A stretch of DNA of 15,249 bases from JALENY01 sp036310185 (GCA_036310185.1 JAXJSH010000083.1:1-15249); one strand, 5' to 3'; positions 1 to 7,223 are shown, numbered from the stretch's first letter. The notes: generated by a model from the letters alone, not told the origin. Program-made: numbers and translations.

Positions 1-139
1 CCTCATTCACTTTATTTGGGTGAGGCACATTTAATTTGAAGAATTAATATCAAATAAAGTGACACCGATTCCTGATTCTATGCTGAAACAGCTCCATTTA
101 ATGTGAAAAACGGAACATCATTTAATGTGCTAAACAACA
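1..139 (-). mobile_element. End of an insertion sequence, IS21-like (partial)
   Basis: Three copies of an 11-bp box lie here: CATTTAATGTG at 95-105 and 119-129 (24 bp apart) and a one-mismatch copy at 28-38. Several copies of a terminal repeat inside an end that begins with TGT on the minus strand is the arrangement known for IS21-family elements. The neighbouring metallophosphoesterase reading frame is cut exactly where this sequence begins (about 130-141), which supports an insertion. The transposase gene would lie left of position 1 and is not seen, so the family call is inference. A simple deletion joint remains possible. Confidence 0.42.
8..61. repeat. 11-bp perfect inverted repeat inside the IS end
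   Basis: CACTTTATTTG at 8-18 and its exact reverse complement at 51-61 enclose 32 bp of AT-rich sequence. It could be a transposase binding dyad or a hairpin that blocks read-through into the element. No U-tract follows on either strand, so it is not called a terminator. Confidence 0.6.
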
Positions 140-525
140 ATATGCCAGCTTCCTCTCCAGTACTTATTCCACTCTGCTATTGGGAAGTGACATAACACAA
201 TCGTATAATCTCCATCTTTCACATAAGTCATCTTGTCTATGGAGACAAATTCTTTTACCAGTTCTTCATCTTTCAGTAACTGATGATCATGATTTCCCTG
301 TATCAGATGCTTTCTCCCCTTCAATTGTTTCAAATACCAAGCTGCCGGTTTCTTTGACTTGTAAATAAAATCTCCGATGATATACACATCGTCTGTATCC
401 TTCACGACTGCATTCCATTGTGTAATCAATATTTCGTCCATCTCATCCACAGAAGAAAAAGGACGATTATCAAATTTCAGTACATTTTCATGCCCGAAAT
501 GTGGATCTGCAATATAATAATTCAC
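130..525 (-). pseudogene. Calcineurin-like metallophosphoesterase, 3' end truncated
   Basis: The 131-residue frame has the start of a small metallophosphoesterase: the D-x-H metal motif in IADPHFGH (residues 5-12), GDF at 51-53, GNHD at 77-80 and the HFP histidine at 113. Family members continue after ...RGAWH with a GHxH motif that supplies the last metal ligands. Here the frame reads RGSWHIVV and stops, so that motif is lost where IS-like sequence begins. The GTG start at 525 is chosen because AAGGAAG lies 8-10 nt before it and the protein then begins NYYIADPHFGH, as the family does. The longer ATG start at 591 lies beside a stable hairpin and lacks a ribosome site. Intact members hydrolyse phosphoesters using two metal ions. 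This copy is probably inactive. It lies 80 bp downstream of the acidic gene on the same strand. Confidence 0.75.
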
Positions 526-556
526 TGTTCTCACTTCCTTTTCATCGATTATTGAA

Positions 557-587
557 ATAGCATCTGTGTTTATCACACAGATGCTAT
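557..587 (-). terminator. 13-bp perfect hairpin, likely terminator of the acidic gene
   Basis: ATAGCATCTGTGT (557-569) and its exact complement (575-587) form a 13-bp stem with a 5-nt loop. It starts 19 nt after the stop of the upstream minus-strand gene. On the minus strand only a short TTTC follows, so termination is likely partial. It would separate the acidic gene from the phosphoesterase. Confidence 0.5.
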
Positions 588-605
588 ACAATGAATCAAA
601 TTAAA

Positions 606-1190
606 TTATTCCTCAGAGTCCCAGTCACCCCAACCGTCTTCTTCGGTATCCTCGTAGCTATATTCTTCAAGAAGTTCTTCGTCCATTTCTTCATCGGAGC
701 ACATAGAACTTCTATTAGGGCATCTTGAAGTATCTTCGAAGTCTTTGAAAAATTCCCAATCAGTCTCTGCATTTGTACTCTTTCCAGGAATGTCTAGAAA
801 ATTACTGAGAGCGTCTCTCGTAATTGCTGAAGAATATGGGCGACCCTTTCCATTATCTAAAACAATGTTATCCATCTCCTCTTCCTTCTGATAATCCCAG
901 TCCGAGAAATTGTAAAATCCTTCTGCCAACATAAATGCAAGTGCTTCTCTTACAACCTCTGTGGATATGTTACCGATATATTCAATTTGATTTTTTGTAC
1001 TGATCCATGCCCAGTTTAAATCTTCAACCTTACGGAAAAACAAAAGTCCATTTGGTTTTTCATCTAAACTTTTCGCGATTTCAAATCTGCGTTCTGTTCT
1101 TCCATTGAACGTAAATCTCGTTTCTACTGTTGGCACTACCCATGCCGCCTCAAACATTTTACCTGTTGCTCCTAATACTCTTACTGACAT
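606..1190 (-). CDS. Acidic protein of unknown function (194 aa)
   Basis: I do not recognise this family. The start at 1190 has GGAG 9 nt upstream, which fits. Residues 1-100 look like a folded domain with several aromatic residues (RFTFNGRTERRFEIAKSL, LLFFRKVEDLNWAWIS). Residues 85-100 could form a helix. After about residue 100 the protein becomes strongly acidic, and the last 35 residues are mostly Glu and Asp and end GDWDSEE. There is no signal peptide or membrane segment. Acidic tails of this sort occur in DNA mimics and histone-like or chaperone-binding proteins, but nothing else supports such a role here. A possible promoter with a dyad sits 75-105 bp upstream, so it is probably transcribed separately. 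Confidence 0.75.
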   Translation of the reverse strand: MSVRVLGATGKMFEAAWVVPTVETRFTFNGRTERRFEIAKSLDEKPNGLLFFRKVEDLNWAWISTKNQIEYIGNISTEVVREALAFMLAEGFYNFSDWDYQKEEEMDNIVLDNGKGRPYSSAITRDALSNFLDIPGKSTNAETDWEFFKDFEDTSRCPNRSSMCSDEEMDEELLEEYSYEDTEEDGWGDWDSEE

Positions 1191-1264
1191 AATTAAAATC
1201 TCCTTTTCTGAACACTTTTTATTTAGTTTCCGAAAAGCTTTTCTTTCTTGCGCGCTGTAAATAC

Positions 1265-1296
1265 ATTATAAACCTGCGGACATTTTAAAAAAATGT
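1265..1296 (-). promoter_or_regulatory. Possible promoter with overlapping 7-bp dyad
   Basis: On the minus strand a perfect TATAAT lies at 1265-1270, upstream of the acidic gene, but no good -35 box is present 17 bp further up. That region is occupied by a perfect dyad, ACATTTT (1280-1286) and AAAATGT (1290-1296), separated by 3 bp. A dyad over the -35 position is where a repressor, or an activator compensating for the weak -35, would bind. The remaining sequence from 1297 to 1580 is AT-rich and shows nothing else. Confidence 0.4.
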
Positions 1297-1582
1297 GTTT
1301 ACATTTCTTTTTTCTGTCCGGGAAAAAGTTTTTTATCCCTTTTCTTATTTCTTTTTCTTCTGTTCTTTAAAAAAATATCTCTGGGATAAAACTCTATATC
1401 CATTTTGATTTTTGATATCCTTCGGACTATTTTGAACTTCTTTCCACGTAAACTTACAACTCTTTCATTTATCCCCTATAAGTATAAGGTTTCTACTTGC
1501 ACAAGTCATCCAACCAATAGTTTGAAAACATCATTCATTAAAAGAATATATGACTCTATCCTATCTTTATTTTTCCTTCTAA

Positions 1583-1606
1583 TTTATGGAGCAACAGCTC
1601 CATAAA
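1583..1606. repeat. 10-bp perfect hairpin left of the recombinase gene
   Basis: TTTATGGAGC (1583-1592) and its complement (1597-1606) form a 10-bp stem with an AACA loop. It lies just beyond the recombinase terminator and next to the left copy of a 13-bp repeat that may mark an attachment site. It has no U-tract on the minus strand. Confidence 0.55.
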
Positions 1607-1616
1607 AACACTAAAA
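1604..1616 (+). repeat. Left copy of a 13-bp direct repeat flanking module A
   Basis: AAAAACACTAAAA at 1604-1616 recurs exactly at 7306-7318. The two copies enclose the recombinase, helicase, small genes and XRE regulator and nothing else. Serine integrases use short identical cores within longer, dissimilar sites, so these could be attachment-site remnants. The sequence is AT-rich and chance cannot be excluded. Confidence 0.3.
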
Positions 1617-1639
1617 ATGGCCAGCATTTCTGCCAGCCA
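1613..1639 (-). terminator. Intrinsic terminator of the serine recombinase
   Basis: On the minus strand, 1639-1618 forms a 9-bp stem with a GAAA loop, including two G-U pairs, followed by ATTTTTAG. The wobble pairs would be A-C mismatches in plus-strand RNA, which shows that the leftward transcript is the one that terminates. It begins 33 nt after the recombinase stop. Confidence 0.75.
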
Positions 1640-1671
1640 TCCCTACATCTTATTCATTTTTACATATGATA

Positions 1672-3618
1672 CTAAATCAACCCAAAATGCTTAAATGCAT
1701 CCATAATCGCCTGTTCTTTCTCTGGTGGACACTGTGGCTGCTTCGCATCTTCTGACTTCGCCATATTATAGTGTTTACCCACTTCCAGACTACTTTTTCT
1801 CTTTACCTGAGAAATATATAGGCTTGATACTTTTAACCCTGTTTTACAGAGTACATACTCTTTAATCTGCTCATATGTTGCGCCATTTTGAAACTCAGAC
1901 ATATCCATATTTTCTAAAGAAAATTCCACCTTAACTCTTTTTGAGTCAATATCTCCCTTGGAAAGCAAGACAACAGTCTCGACGGATGTATCATTGTCCA
2001 AACCTAATTCCAATTGTTCTTCTAATAACGGCAAGTTAAACTTAATAGATTTTAACCATTGTCCATTTGCTTGTTCTTCTTCGTAAACGTGGATTTCCTT
2101 AATCAACGCAACAAGCAATGCTCTCTTATCTTCATCATTCATTGTATCATAGACTTTGTCAAAATGAATCAAAAGTTTATAAATATTTTCACCTGTAAGT
2201 TTTTCACTTTCAATAGTTCTCTTTTTTGTTCTTGCCTCTTCCAACATATCCTCTGTGTCTGCAATGGAATCATACATTTTATCAAGCCTTTTCTGTAAGT
2301 CATTTAACTTTCTGTCATAGTGCTTATCACAAACATCCAAATTATCAATCTGCTTTTCCAAACTTCTCTTTGTTCCGATATATTTTGTATGCTGTTTTGT
2401 ATAATTCTCAATTTCTGCATCAATCTCTTTGGTATCAACTTTCATGTTAATTTTACTCTGCATCACAGATGCGAATTTGGGATTGCTGACCATCTTGCTA
2501 ATTACTTCCGCTACAGCTGCGTTTAATTTTTCCTCATGTAACTGCTTTCGATAAGTGCACTTATGACCTCTGTTTAATTGTCTGTGCTTACATCCATAGA
2601 AATAATAATCCTTATAATGTTTCCCATTTTTTCGTTTTATGGATTTATTCCCATACATCCCTGCTCCACAAACAGGGCAGCGTAAAAGCCCCGATAACAG
2701 GTGTATACGGCTGTTTCCCCTGTTTACATGTTCATACTTCTTTGCCTGTGCAATGCGTTTCTTTTGTGCTTCTTTCCATAATTCTTCGCTCACAATAGCT
2801 TCATGCTTTCCATCACTTAATAAATAATTATCCATTTTCACCACATGGTACTCGTTTCTTGTTCCCTTGATTTTCTGATTGCTTCTTCTACCAAATGCGA
2901 TTTTACCGCAGTAAACAGGGTTATCCAGTATCATCCTTATCATGTGTGCAGAAAACAGGGTATTCGTTCCGTTCTGTCTTACTTTCTTCTTAATTCCCTG
3001 CTGTTCCAAGTATTTTGCTATCTTATTGCTTCCAAACTCCGTGTTTACATATAAATCGAATATCTTTCGTATTGCTTCGGCTTCATCCTCTGCAATTTTC
3101 AGTTCACCGTTTACCAGCTGGTAGCCGTACGGACTGAATCCCCCGTTCCAAGATCCTGAGCGCGCCTTCTGCTTACGCCCCTCCATTGTCTGTACAAGAA
3201 TATTCTCACGTTCAATCTCGGACACCGCAGAAAGAACAGAAATCATAAGTTTCCCCGCATCCTTTGAACTGTCAATGCTTTCCTCAACACTAATAAGATT
3301 CACTCCAAAATCCTGCATAAACTGTAAAGATGATAAGGCGTCGGCTGCATTTCTGCCGAAACGTGACAGCTTAAATACAAGGACATATTCCACGTCATCT
3401 TTTCCCGTTCTTATATCTTCAAGCATTCGCTGAAACTCGCTTCTTCCAGCTATATTTTTCCCTGACTTTCCTGCATCCTGATATTTTTCTACAATTTCAT
3501 AATCCATATAATCAGCATACCTCTGGATTCTATCGTCCTGAGCTTCCAAGGAATACCCTTCTGTCTGAATAGAAGTCGAAACTCGGGTATAACTATAAAC
3601 TTTTACTTTTTCTGCCAT
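1672..3618 (-). CDS. Large serine recombinase (integrase)
   Basis: The 648-residue protein is a large serine integrase, cutting and rejoining DNA at attachment sites through a covalent serine link. The catalytic domain spans residues 5-150, with nucleophile Ser14 in YTRVSTS and the FKLSRFGRN motif at 82-90. The recombinase domain follows at about 160-290 (GGFSPYGY, DNPVYCGKI). A zinc ribbon uses Cys314, Cys317, Cys343 and Cys354, and a coiled coil covers about 390-475. Residues 560-648 form a separate tail. The ATG at 3618 is chosen because AAGAGG lies 7-8 nt upstream; an ATG 39 nt earlier in the same frame lacks a good site. The length is normal and no residue is obviously missing. The hairpin ending 56 bp upstream separates it from the 45-aa gene. 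It is likely the integrase of the neighbouring helicase/XRE module. Confidence 0.93.
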   Translation of the reverse strand: MAEKVKVYSYTRVSTSIQTEGYSLEAQDDRIQRYADYMDYEIVEKYQDAGKSGKNIAGRSEFQRMLEDIRTGKDDVEYVLVFKLSRFGRNAADALSSLQFMQDFGVNLISVEESIDSSKDAGKLMISVLSAVSEIERENILVQTMEGRKQKARSGSWNGGFSPYGYQLVNGELKIAEDEAEAIRKIFDLYVNTEFGSNKIAKYLEQQGIKKKVRQNGTNTLFSAHMIRMILDNPVYCGKIAFGRRSNQKIKGTRNEYHVVKMDNYLLSDGKHEAIVSEELWKEAQKKRIAQAKKYEHVNRGNSRIHLLSGLLRCPVCGAGMYGNKSIKRKNGKHYKDYYFYGCKHRQLNRGHKCTYRKQLHEEKLNAAVAEVISKMVSNPKFASVMQSKINMKVDTKEIDAEIENYTKQHTKYIGTKRSLEKQIDNLDVCDKHYDRKLNDLQKRLDKMYDSIADTEDMLEEARTKKRTIESEKLTGENIYKLLIHFDKVYDTMNDEDKRALLVALIKEIHVYEEEQANGQWLKSIKFNLPLLEEQLELGLDNDTSVETVVLLSKGDIDSKRVKVEFSLENMDMSEFQNGATYEQIKEYVLCKTGLKVSSLYISQVKRKSSLEVGKHYNMAKSEDAKQPQCPPEKEQAIMDAFKHFGLI

Positions 3619-3674
3619 AGCATTTACCTCTTTTCTTTTATTTACAGAAGCTGACAAATCATTTCCTATATATT

Positions 3675-3707
3675 ACAAAACCTACAACTATAAGTTGCAG
3701 GTTTTGT
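3675..3707 (-). terminator. 15-bp hairpin terminating the 45-aa gene
   Basis: Positions 3675-3689 and 3693-3707 pair over 15 bp with a 3-nt loop. The single mismatch becomes a G-U pair in minus-strand RNA. The stop codon of the 45-aa gene lies across the loop. The outgoing arm contains GGTTTTGT and then AATATA, so it is a moderate terminator for the helicase/45-aa transcript ahead of the recombinase. Confidence 0.6.
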
Positions 3708-3825
3708 CTTTCTCTGGCTCAGGCAGATTATTTACATCCACCTTATCCGCATATTTTTCAAGCAAACTAGCAAGTAACACAACAAATCGTTCCAATGCCA
3801 TGTCCTTCTCTGTTTTCGTTTCCAT
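3688..3825 (-). CDS. Small protein of unknown function (45 aa)
   Basis: This frame starts METKTEKDMALERFVV and ends KDKTCNL. It has a very good ribosome site, AAGAGGTGA, 7-8 nt before the ATG. The middle (ALERFVVLLASLLEKYADKV) is an amphipathic helix, and the tail NLPEPEKDK is acidic and proline-bearing. It lies 72 bp downstream of the helicase gene on the same strand, and its stop codon is buried in the loop of the following terminator. Small helical proteins like this are common between integrase and replication genes of Clostridia elements; a role such as recombination directionality factor is possible but nothing in the sequence proves it. The case for a real gene rests on the ribosome site, spacing and terminator placement. 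Confidence 0.65.
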   Translation of the reverse strand: METKTEKDMALERFVVLLASLLEKYADKVDVNNLPEPEKDKTCNL

Positions 3826-3870
3826 GAATCGTCACCTCTTTATTTTCAATATTTGCTCCCGTAGGAGAGA

Positions 3871-3890
3871 GGGGCGAGGAGTTTCGCCCC
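3871..3890. repeat. GC-rich hairpin after the helicase gene
   Basis: GGGGCGA (3871-3877) pairs with TCGCCCC (3884-3890) across a 6-nt loop, 6 bp after the helicase stop. On the minus strand the next bases are TCTCTCCTACG, without a U-tract, so it more likely protects the 3' end or attenuates expression of the 45-aa gene than terminates fully. Confidence 0.5.
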
Positions 3891-3896
3891 CTTTCT

Positions 3897-5654
3897 TTAA
3901 TCTTTTTCTTCATCTGTCAGATTGGTTACCTGAACAAAAGTCATGATTCTTTTCAGTCCTGAATACTTTGTCTTGACTTTTCTTGCATCCGGGTATTCTC
4001 TAAGTGGGTTTCCAATATTAAGAAGCGGATTGATGAAATTCTTCAAATCAAGTTCTACAATGAGCGGTTCTTTAACAGAACAATCGATACGTCCTTTTGA
4101 CCTGCATGAACTTGTCCACTCCCATTGAGCAGCCACAGCAGCATTATCATTGAGATGCTGTTTTACGCTATCGTAAAAATCATTTCTTCCACATACCCTA
4201 CCGGATGGACTGACCTTTTTATACCATGTTTTGTATCCTTCATAGAGGAAGTCATCACTAGGAAGTAAATCCCACTGCACTCGTGGCAAAATCTCGTTAA
4301 GATATTGCGCTACACTGTTTGTGGCGTTAATATACTGTGCCAGTGCCTGTTGTGAAATCGCATTTTCTGTAAATGAATCGGAATATGCCATGTCACACAT
4401 TACAAGTTTTACCACGTATTCCAAAACGTCCTTCCTGTAAATCAGCCTATCCTTTATATATTTCTTTGGATTCCCTTTGAAAGACTTTTCAAACGGAATA
4501 ATATGTAAACGTCTGTAGAAAGACCCGGATTTATCTTTTCCGTTCGGCATGTCATTTACACATTCAAGAACAAGTCCCTGATATCTGTAGTCATAGGAGG
4601 GTACATATTTTTCATTGATGGAAACAATATCCCCCGTAATCACAGCTTTAAGTTCTGCAAGTCCTTTTGTAAAATCGGAAACGCAGTTTTCATCTACGAT
4701 GATGGCATTTGCCCCGGGGAGCCTTGACAACCCAAATGGTTTCGAAAACTCACTCAAAGGGATACTCGCTACTGTTTCTTCGCCCAGAATATTTCTAATG
4801 AGCTGACACAGTGTTCCTTTTGAATTGCAACCAGATGAACTGTAGAACAATACCATCTTATCCCTTGGTGCAAGTGGCAACATAGCTGCTTGAATGACTT
4901 CTTTAATCAGAAGGACAAAATCAGGTGTACCTAAATCAGCAAACCATGAATCGACGTCCCATGTTGTCCCATCTTCCGGAATCTGAATAAATGGATTTAC
5001 CGCATTTGGATTCAGCTCAGTATGACACTTTGCTGTAAAAACAATGTCTTTACTGAATGGGAGAAGCTGTTTGTTCAACGAATCCCAGATTCCATTCTCA
5101 AATGCTGTATAATACGGAATTGTGCACATACGAATGATATCGAGCCTTCCTTTTACCATAGTAAAAATTTCCATTTTTTCCTTTCTAGTTGCAGTCGGCT
5201 TATATTGTTCGACAAGAAGTCCAAATGATTCATATGCGGAATTGGTCAATTCCCATACGCCTTTGTTGGCTCCCACCTCCTGATAGATTGCCATAGGAAG
5301 TTTCATCTTCTTATCGAGCGATAACTGAACAGGTCTGTTCATCCCGCTTCTATCTCCGGCAGCTACTAAAGCGATGTCATCACGATTTGCGATAAGCATG
5401 GCAATAGATAATGCTGGGAGTTCTGTCAAGATTTTCAATTGCTCGTTTTCATCTCTTAAGGCATTTTCACAGTTGAGTTCCAGGTTTAACTTATATAATA
5501 AATTGCACACATTGTTTCTTGTACTATATGAATCATAATTTCCAGATTGGATAAAATTTTCTGTTACTTCTTTATAAATTTGGCTAAGCGTAGGTGCATT
5601 CGCCGAAATAACTGAACTATACATATCTGAATTTTTTTCATTAAATTCTGTCAT
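3897..5654 (-). CDS. D5-like SF3 helicase of a phage/plasmid replication module
   Basis: The 585-residue protein has a superfamily 3 helicase core of the kind found in phage and plasmid P4-type primase-helicases. Walker A is SGCNSKGT at 274-281 with Lys279, a slight variant of the usual GxNGKST. Walker B is NAIIVDEN at 316-323. A motif C-like segment LVLECVNDMP with Asn367 follows at 361-370, and arginine-finger candidates Arg381 and Arg382 sit in FYRRLHIIPF. Such proteins form hexamers that unwind DNA at the element's origin. Residues 1-230 show no TOPRIM or archaeo-eukaryotic primase motif that I can see, so it may act as helicase only. Residues 430-585 resemble winged-helix DNA-binding tails (DDFLYEGYKTWYKK). 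The start has GGAAG 10 nt upstream and overlaps the 49-aa gene by 14 nt, indicating coupled translation. Confidence 0.85.
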   Translation of the reverse strand: MTEFNEKNSDMYSSVISANAPTLSQIYKEVTENFIQSGNYDSYSTRNNVCNLLYKLNLELNCENALRDENEQLKILTELPALSIAMLIANRDDIALVAAGDRSGMNRPVQLSLDKKMKLPMAIYQEVGANKGVWELTNSAYESFGLLVEQYKPTATRKEKMEIFTMVKGRLDIIRMCTIPYYTAFENGIWDSLNKQLLPFSKDIVFTAKCHTELNPNAVNPFIQIPEDGTTWDVDSWFADLGTPDFVLLIKEVIQAAMLPLAPRDKMVLFYSSSGCNSKGTLCQLIRNILGEETVASIPLSEFSKPFGLSRLPGANAIIVDENCVSDFTKGLAELKAVITGDIVSINEKYVPSYDYRYQGLVLECVNDMPNGKDKSGSFYRRLHIIPFEKSFKGNPKKYIKDRLIYRKDVLEYVVKLVMCDMAYSDSFTENAISQQALAQYINATNSVAQYLNEILPRVQWDLLPSDDFLYEGYKTWYKKVSPSGRVCGRNDFYDSVKQHLNDNAAVAAQWEWTSSCRSKGRIDCSVKEPLIVELDLKNFINPLLNIGNPLREYPDARKVKTKYSGLKRIMTFVQVTNLTDEEKD

Positions 5655-5790
5655 CGGTATTTCTTCCTTTCATAATATATGTTAAAATAAACTTGTATCT
5701 TTGGATAAAGTCACTTTCAGTTGTAAACGGCAATTTACAACCATCAGAAAGCGACTTTTTCATTGGAGAATCACGGATTCTGTACATCAT
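5641..5790 (-). CDS. Small basic protein (49 aa), coupled to the helicase
   Basis: The ATG at 5790 overlaps the stop of the 72-aa gene (ATGA-type junction), and AAAGGAGG lies 5-6 nt upstream, the strongest ribosome site in this cluster. The 49 residues start MMYRIRDSPMKKSLSDG, are Lys/Arg-rich and include ESDFIQRYKFILTYIM, a likely helix. The frame runs 14 nt into the helicase gene before its TAA. The overlaps on both sides place it in a three-gene translational chain. I do not recognise the family. Its size and place suit an excisionase-like or replication accessory protein, which is inference only. Confidence 0.65.
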   Translation of the reverse strand: MMYRIRDSPMKKSLSDGCKLPFTTESDFIQRYKFILTYIMKGRNTDDRI

Positions 5791-6005
5791 TCAGCCCTCC
5801 TTTCTTTTTCTGTTCCGTCGTACAAAGCGGTATGATATCTGTCAGATACCTCAAGGTATTCATCCTGTGCATCCTTTACCAGACATTCCAACAATTCCAA
5901 TTGGTTCTGCCCGATATCTGTTTTATCAGCCATAGATTTGATTAAGCACATCCGATAATAATTTTCCTGTTTTGCTTTGTACAATTCTTCAAGTAAACCA
6001 TTCAT
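5787..6005 (-). CDS. Small helical protein of unknown function (72 aa)
   Basis: The start at 6005 (MNGLLEELYKAKQ) is preferred over an upstream in-frame ATG at 6056 because GGAGA lies 8 nt before it and the upstream ATG falls within the promoter -35 region. The protein is almost wholly helical and charged, with heptad-like spacing (LLEELYKAKQENYYRMCLIK, LLECLVKDAQDEYLEV), so it may dimerise as a coiled coil. It is the first gene of the leftward operon that continues through the 49-aa gene to the helicase. The family is not recognised. Its position opposite a divergent XRE gene is where satellites and prophages often carry excisionase or replication-initiation accessory genes. Confidence 0.75.
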   Translation of the reverse strand: MNGLLEELYKAKQENYYRMCLIKSMADKTDIGQNQLELLECLVKDAQDEYLEVSDRYHTALYDGTEKERRAE

Positions 6006-6032
6006 TTTTTCGTCTCCTTTCCGGATGAGACC

Positions 6033-6060
6033 AATATACCATAAACAAAAAATCATTCAA
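6033..6060 (-). promoter_or_regulatory. Leftward promoter of the helicase operon
   Basis: On the minus strand TTGAAT (6060-6055) and TATATT (6038-6033) are 16 bp apart, a good sigma-A-type promoter. The predicted start falls about 20 nt before the 72-aa gene. CGAC and GTCG half-sites at 6070-6084 lie just upstream of the -35 box and may bind the divergent regulator. Confidence 0.6.
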
Positions 6061-6152
6061 TTCTGAGCTTTCGACCAAAATGTCGACAAAGTATACTGTT
6101 TCAAGCACTTTTTTTTGCTTCCATTATTTTCTTTTCCAAACAGGTAAAAATT

Positions 6153-6190
6153 TTGACGATATATCGTCAATCCGTCGATATATCGTCAAA
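6153..6190. promoter_or_regulatory. Tandem operators for the divergent XRE regulator
   Basis: An 18-bp perfect palindrome TTGACGATATATCGTCAA (6153-6170) is followed by a near copy with the same CGATATATCG core at 6176-6185. The core centres are 19 bp apart, about two helical turns, so two dimers would bind on one face. They lie 17-54 bp upstream of the XRE promoter's -35 box and about 90 bp upstream of the leftward promoter, consistent with autoregulation or a choice between the two directions. Confidence 0.75.
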
Positions 6191-6206
6191 AATGAACATT
6201 TTTTTG

Positions 6207-6235
6207 TTGAAGAAAAGAGTAAAAAATTCTATAAT
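6207..6235 (+). promoter_or_regulatory. Rightward promoter of the XRE regulator
   Basis: TTGAAG (6207-6212) and a perfect TATAAT (6230-6235) are separated by 17 bp. The leader to the preferred start codon would be about 29 nt. Confidence 0.65.
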
Positions 6236-6270
6236 TTATACATATTTTTTTTGAAATGAAGGTTTGTGAA

Positions 6271-7197
6271 ATGAATGATACAGAACTTATTCAGCATATT
6301 GTGGATAATATTTCCCGTCTGAAAAAACAATATGGTAAAACATGGGACAAATTTGCAGAAGAAACGGGGATACCTCGTAGCACCATGCTAAGTTGGGAGA
6401 GGGGGAAACTTCCTGGCATCGACAAGCTGTATCGAATCTGTAATACATATAATGTTTCTTTAGATTGGCTTATTGGAAATTCAGAATACCAACGAATTGC
6501 AGATGCGCCTTTTTCCTACGGAGACTGGGTCAATACGATTGAAAATTGGTTGAGTACAGGTGTCATCAAGCAATTTTACATTCCAGAATTAGATAACGGA
6601 TATTACGATAAGATGTCGTCTGAGCTTGAAAAACTTCCTAGTGCTTTTGATATGACGTTGCAAGCTTTAGAAAAACTCTACCCAAACATGTTCCCTTCTC
6701 TCAAAATGCGAAAAAACTCTATGACAAATTCAGATGCAGAAGAAACAACATACAAAGAACATCCACGTACCGGTTTTGCACATACACCGAATCCAGAAGA
6801 TATTTACGACATTGAAAAAGATTTTGATGGAACATATCCAGATATCTTTCAGATTAAGGATACCTTTCTAAGATGTATCCTTGCTAAGCTATCCTATTAC
6901 AAATCTCAAAACAGCCTCGAAGATTACAACACTAAAAAAGAAAATATACTGAAAGAATTTGGTAACGAGCAGGTGCTTCAGTTAGATGTTTACACTTTGA
7001 TGGATACAAGTTATAAGGCTGTCTTTCGTAAATATAATGGGATAGCAGAACTTAATTTGACAGAAATTTGGAAATATCTGAAAAAATTGAAGAAAAAGAA
7101 CCCAGAACATTGGGATTGTAATGAACTAACGGAACAGTATGAAAAGATGCAAAAAATCAATAGTCTGCTTGCTTCTATCCGAGATGAAGCAGAATAA
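6271..7197 (+). CDS. XRE-family helix-turn-helix regulator (308 aa)
   Basis: Residues 5-70 form a Cro/C1-type HTH: NISRLKKQYGKTWDKFAEE, then GIPRSTMLSWERGKLPG as turn and recognition helix, then LYRICNTYNVSLDWLIGN. The other 240 residues carry no catalytic motif I can identify; they are mixed helical and rich in Lys, Glu and Tyr, and could be an oligomerisation or signal-sensing domain. ATG 6271 is chosen because AAGG lies 9 nt before it; ATG 6256 in frame has no ribosome site. It is divergent from the helicase operon and beside twin palindromes, so it probably represses its own gene and controls that operon, like the master repressors of prophages and satellites. It is longer than simple repressors (about 70-120 aa). 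No Ser/Lys LexA-type autocleavage pair is evident. Confidence 0.85.
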   Translation: MNDTELIQHIVDNISRLKKQYGKTWDKFAEETGIPRSTMLSWERGKLPGIDKLYRICNTYNVSLDWLIGNSEYQRIADAPFSYGDWVNTIENWLSTGVIKQFYIPELDNGYYDKMSSELEKLPSAFDMTLQALEKLYPNMFPSLKMRKNSMTNSDAEETTYKEHPRTGFAHTPNPEDIYDIEKDFDGTYPDIFQIKDTFLRCILAKLSYYKSQNSLEDYNTKKENILKEFGNEQVLQLDVYTLMDTSYKAVFRKYNGIAELNLTEIWKYLKKLKKKNPEHWDCNELTEQYEKMQKINSLLASIRDEAE

Positions 7198-7223
7198 ATC
7201 AAAAATGAAGCAAGAGTTCGGTT

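Noticed and set aside
1405..1605. 66-aa rightward frame left of the recombinase
   Set aside because: No ribosome site; hydrophobic composition follows from T-rich DNA, and the end lies in a hairpin.
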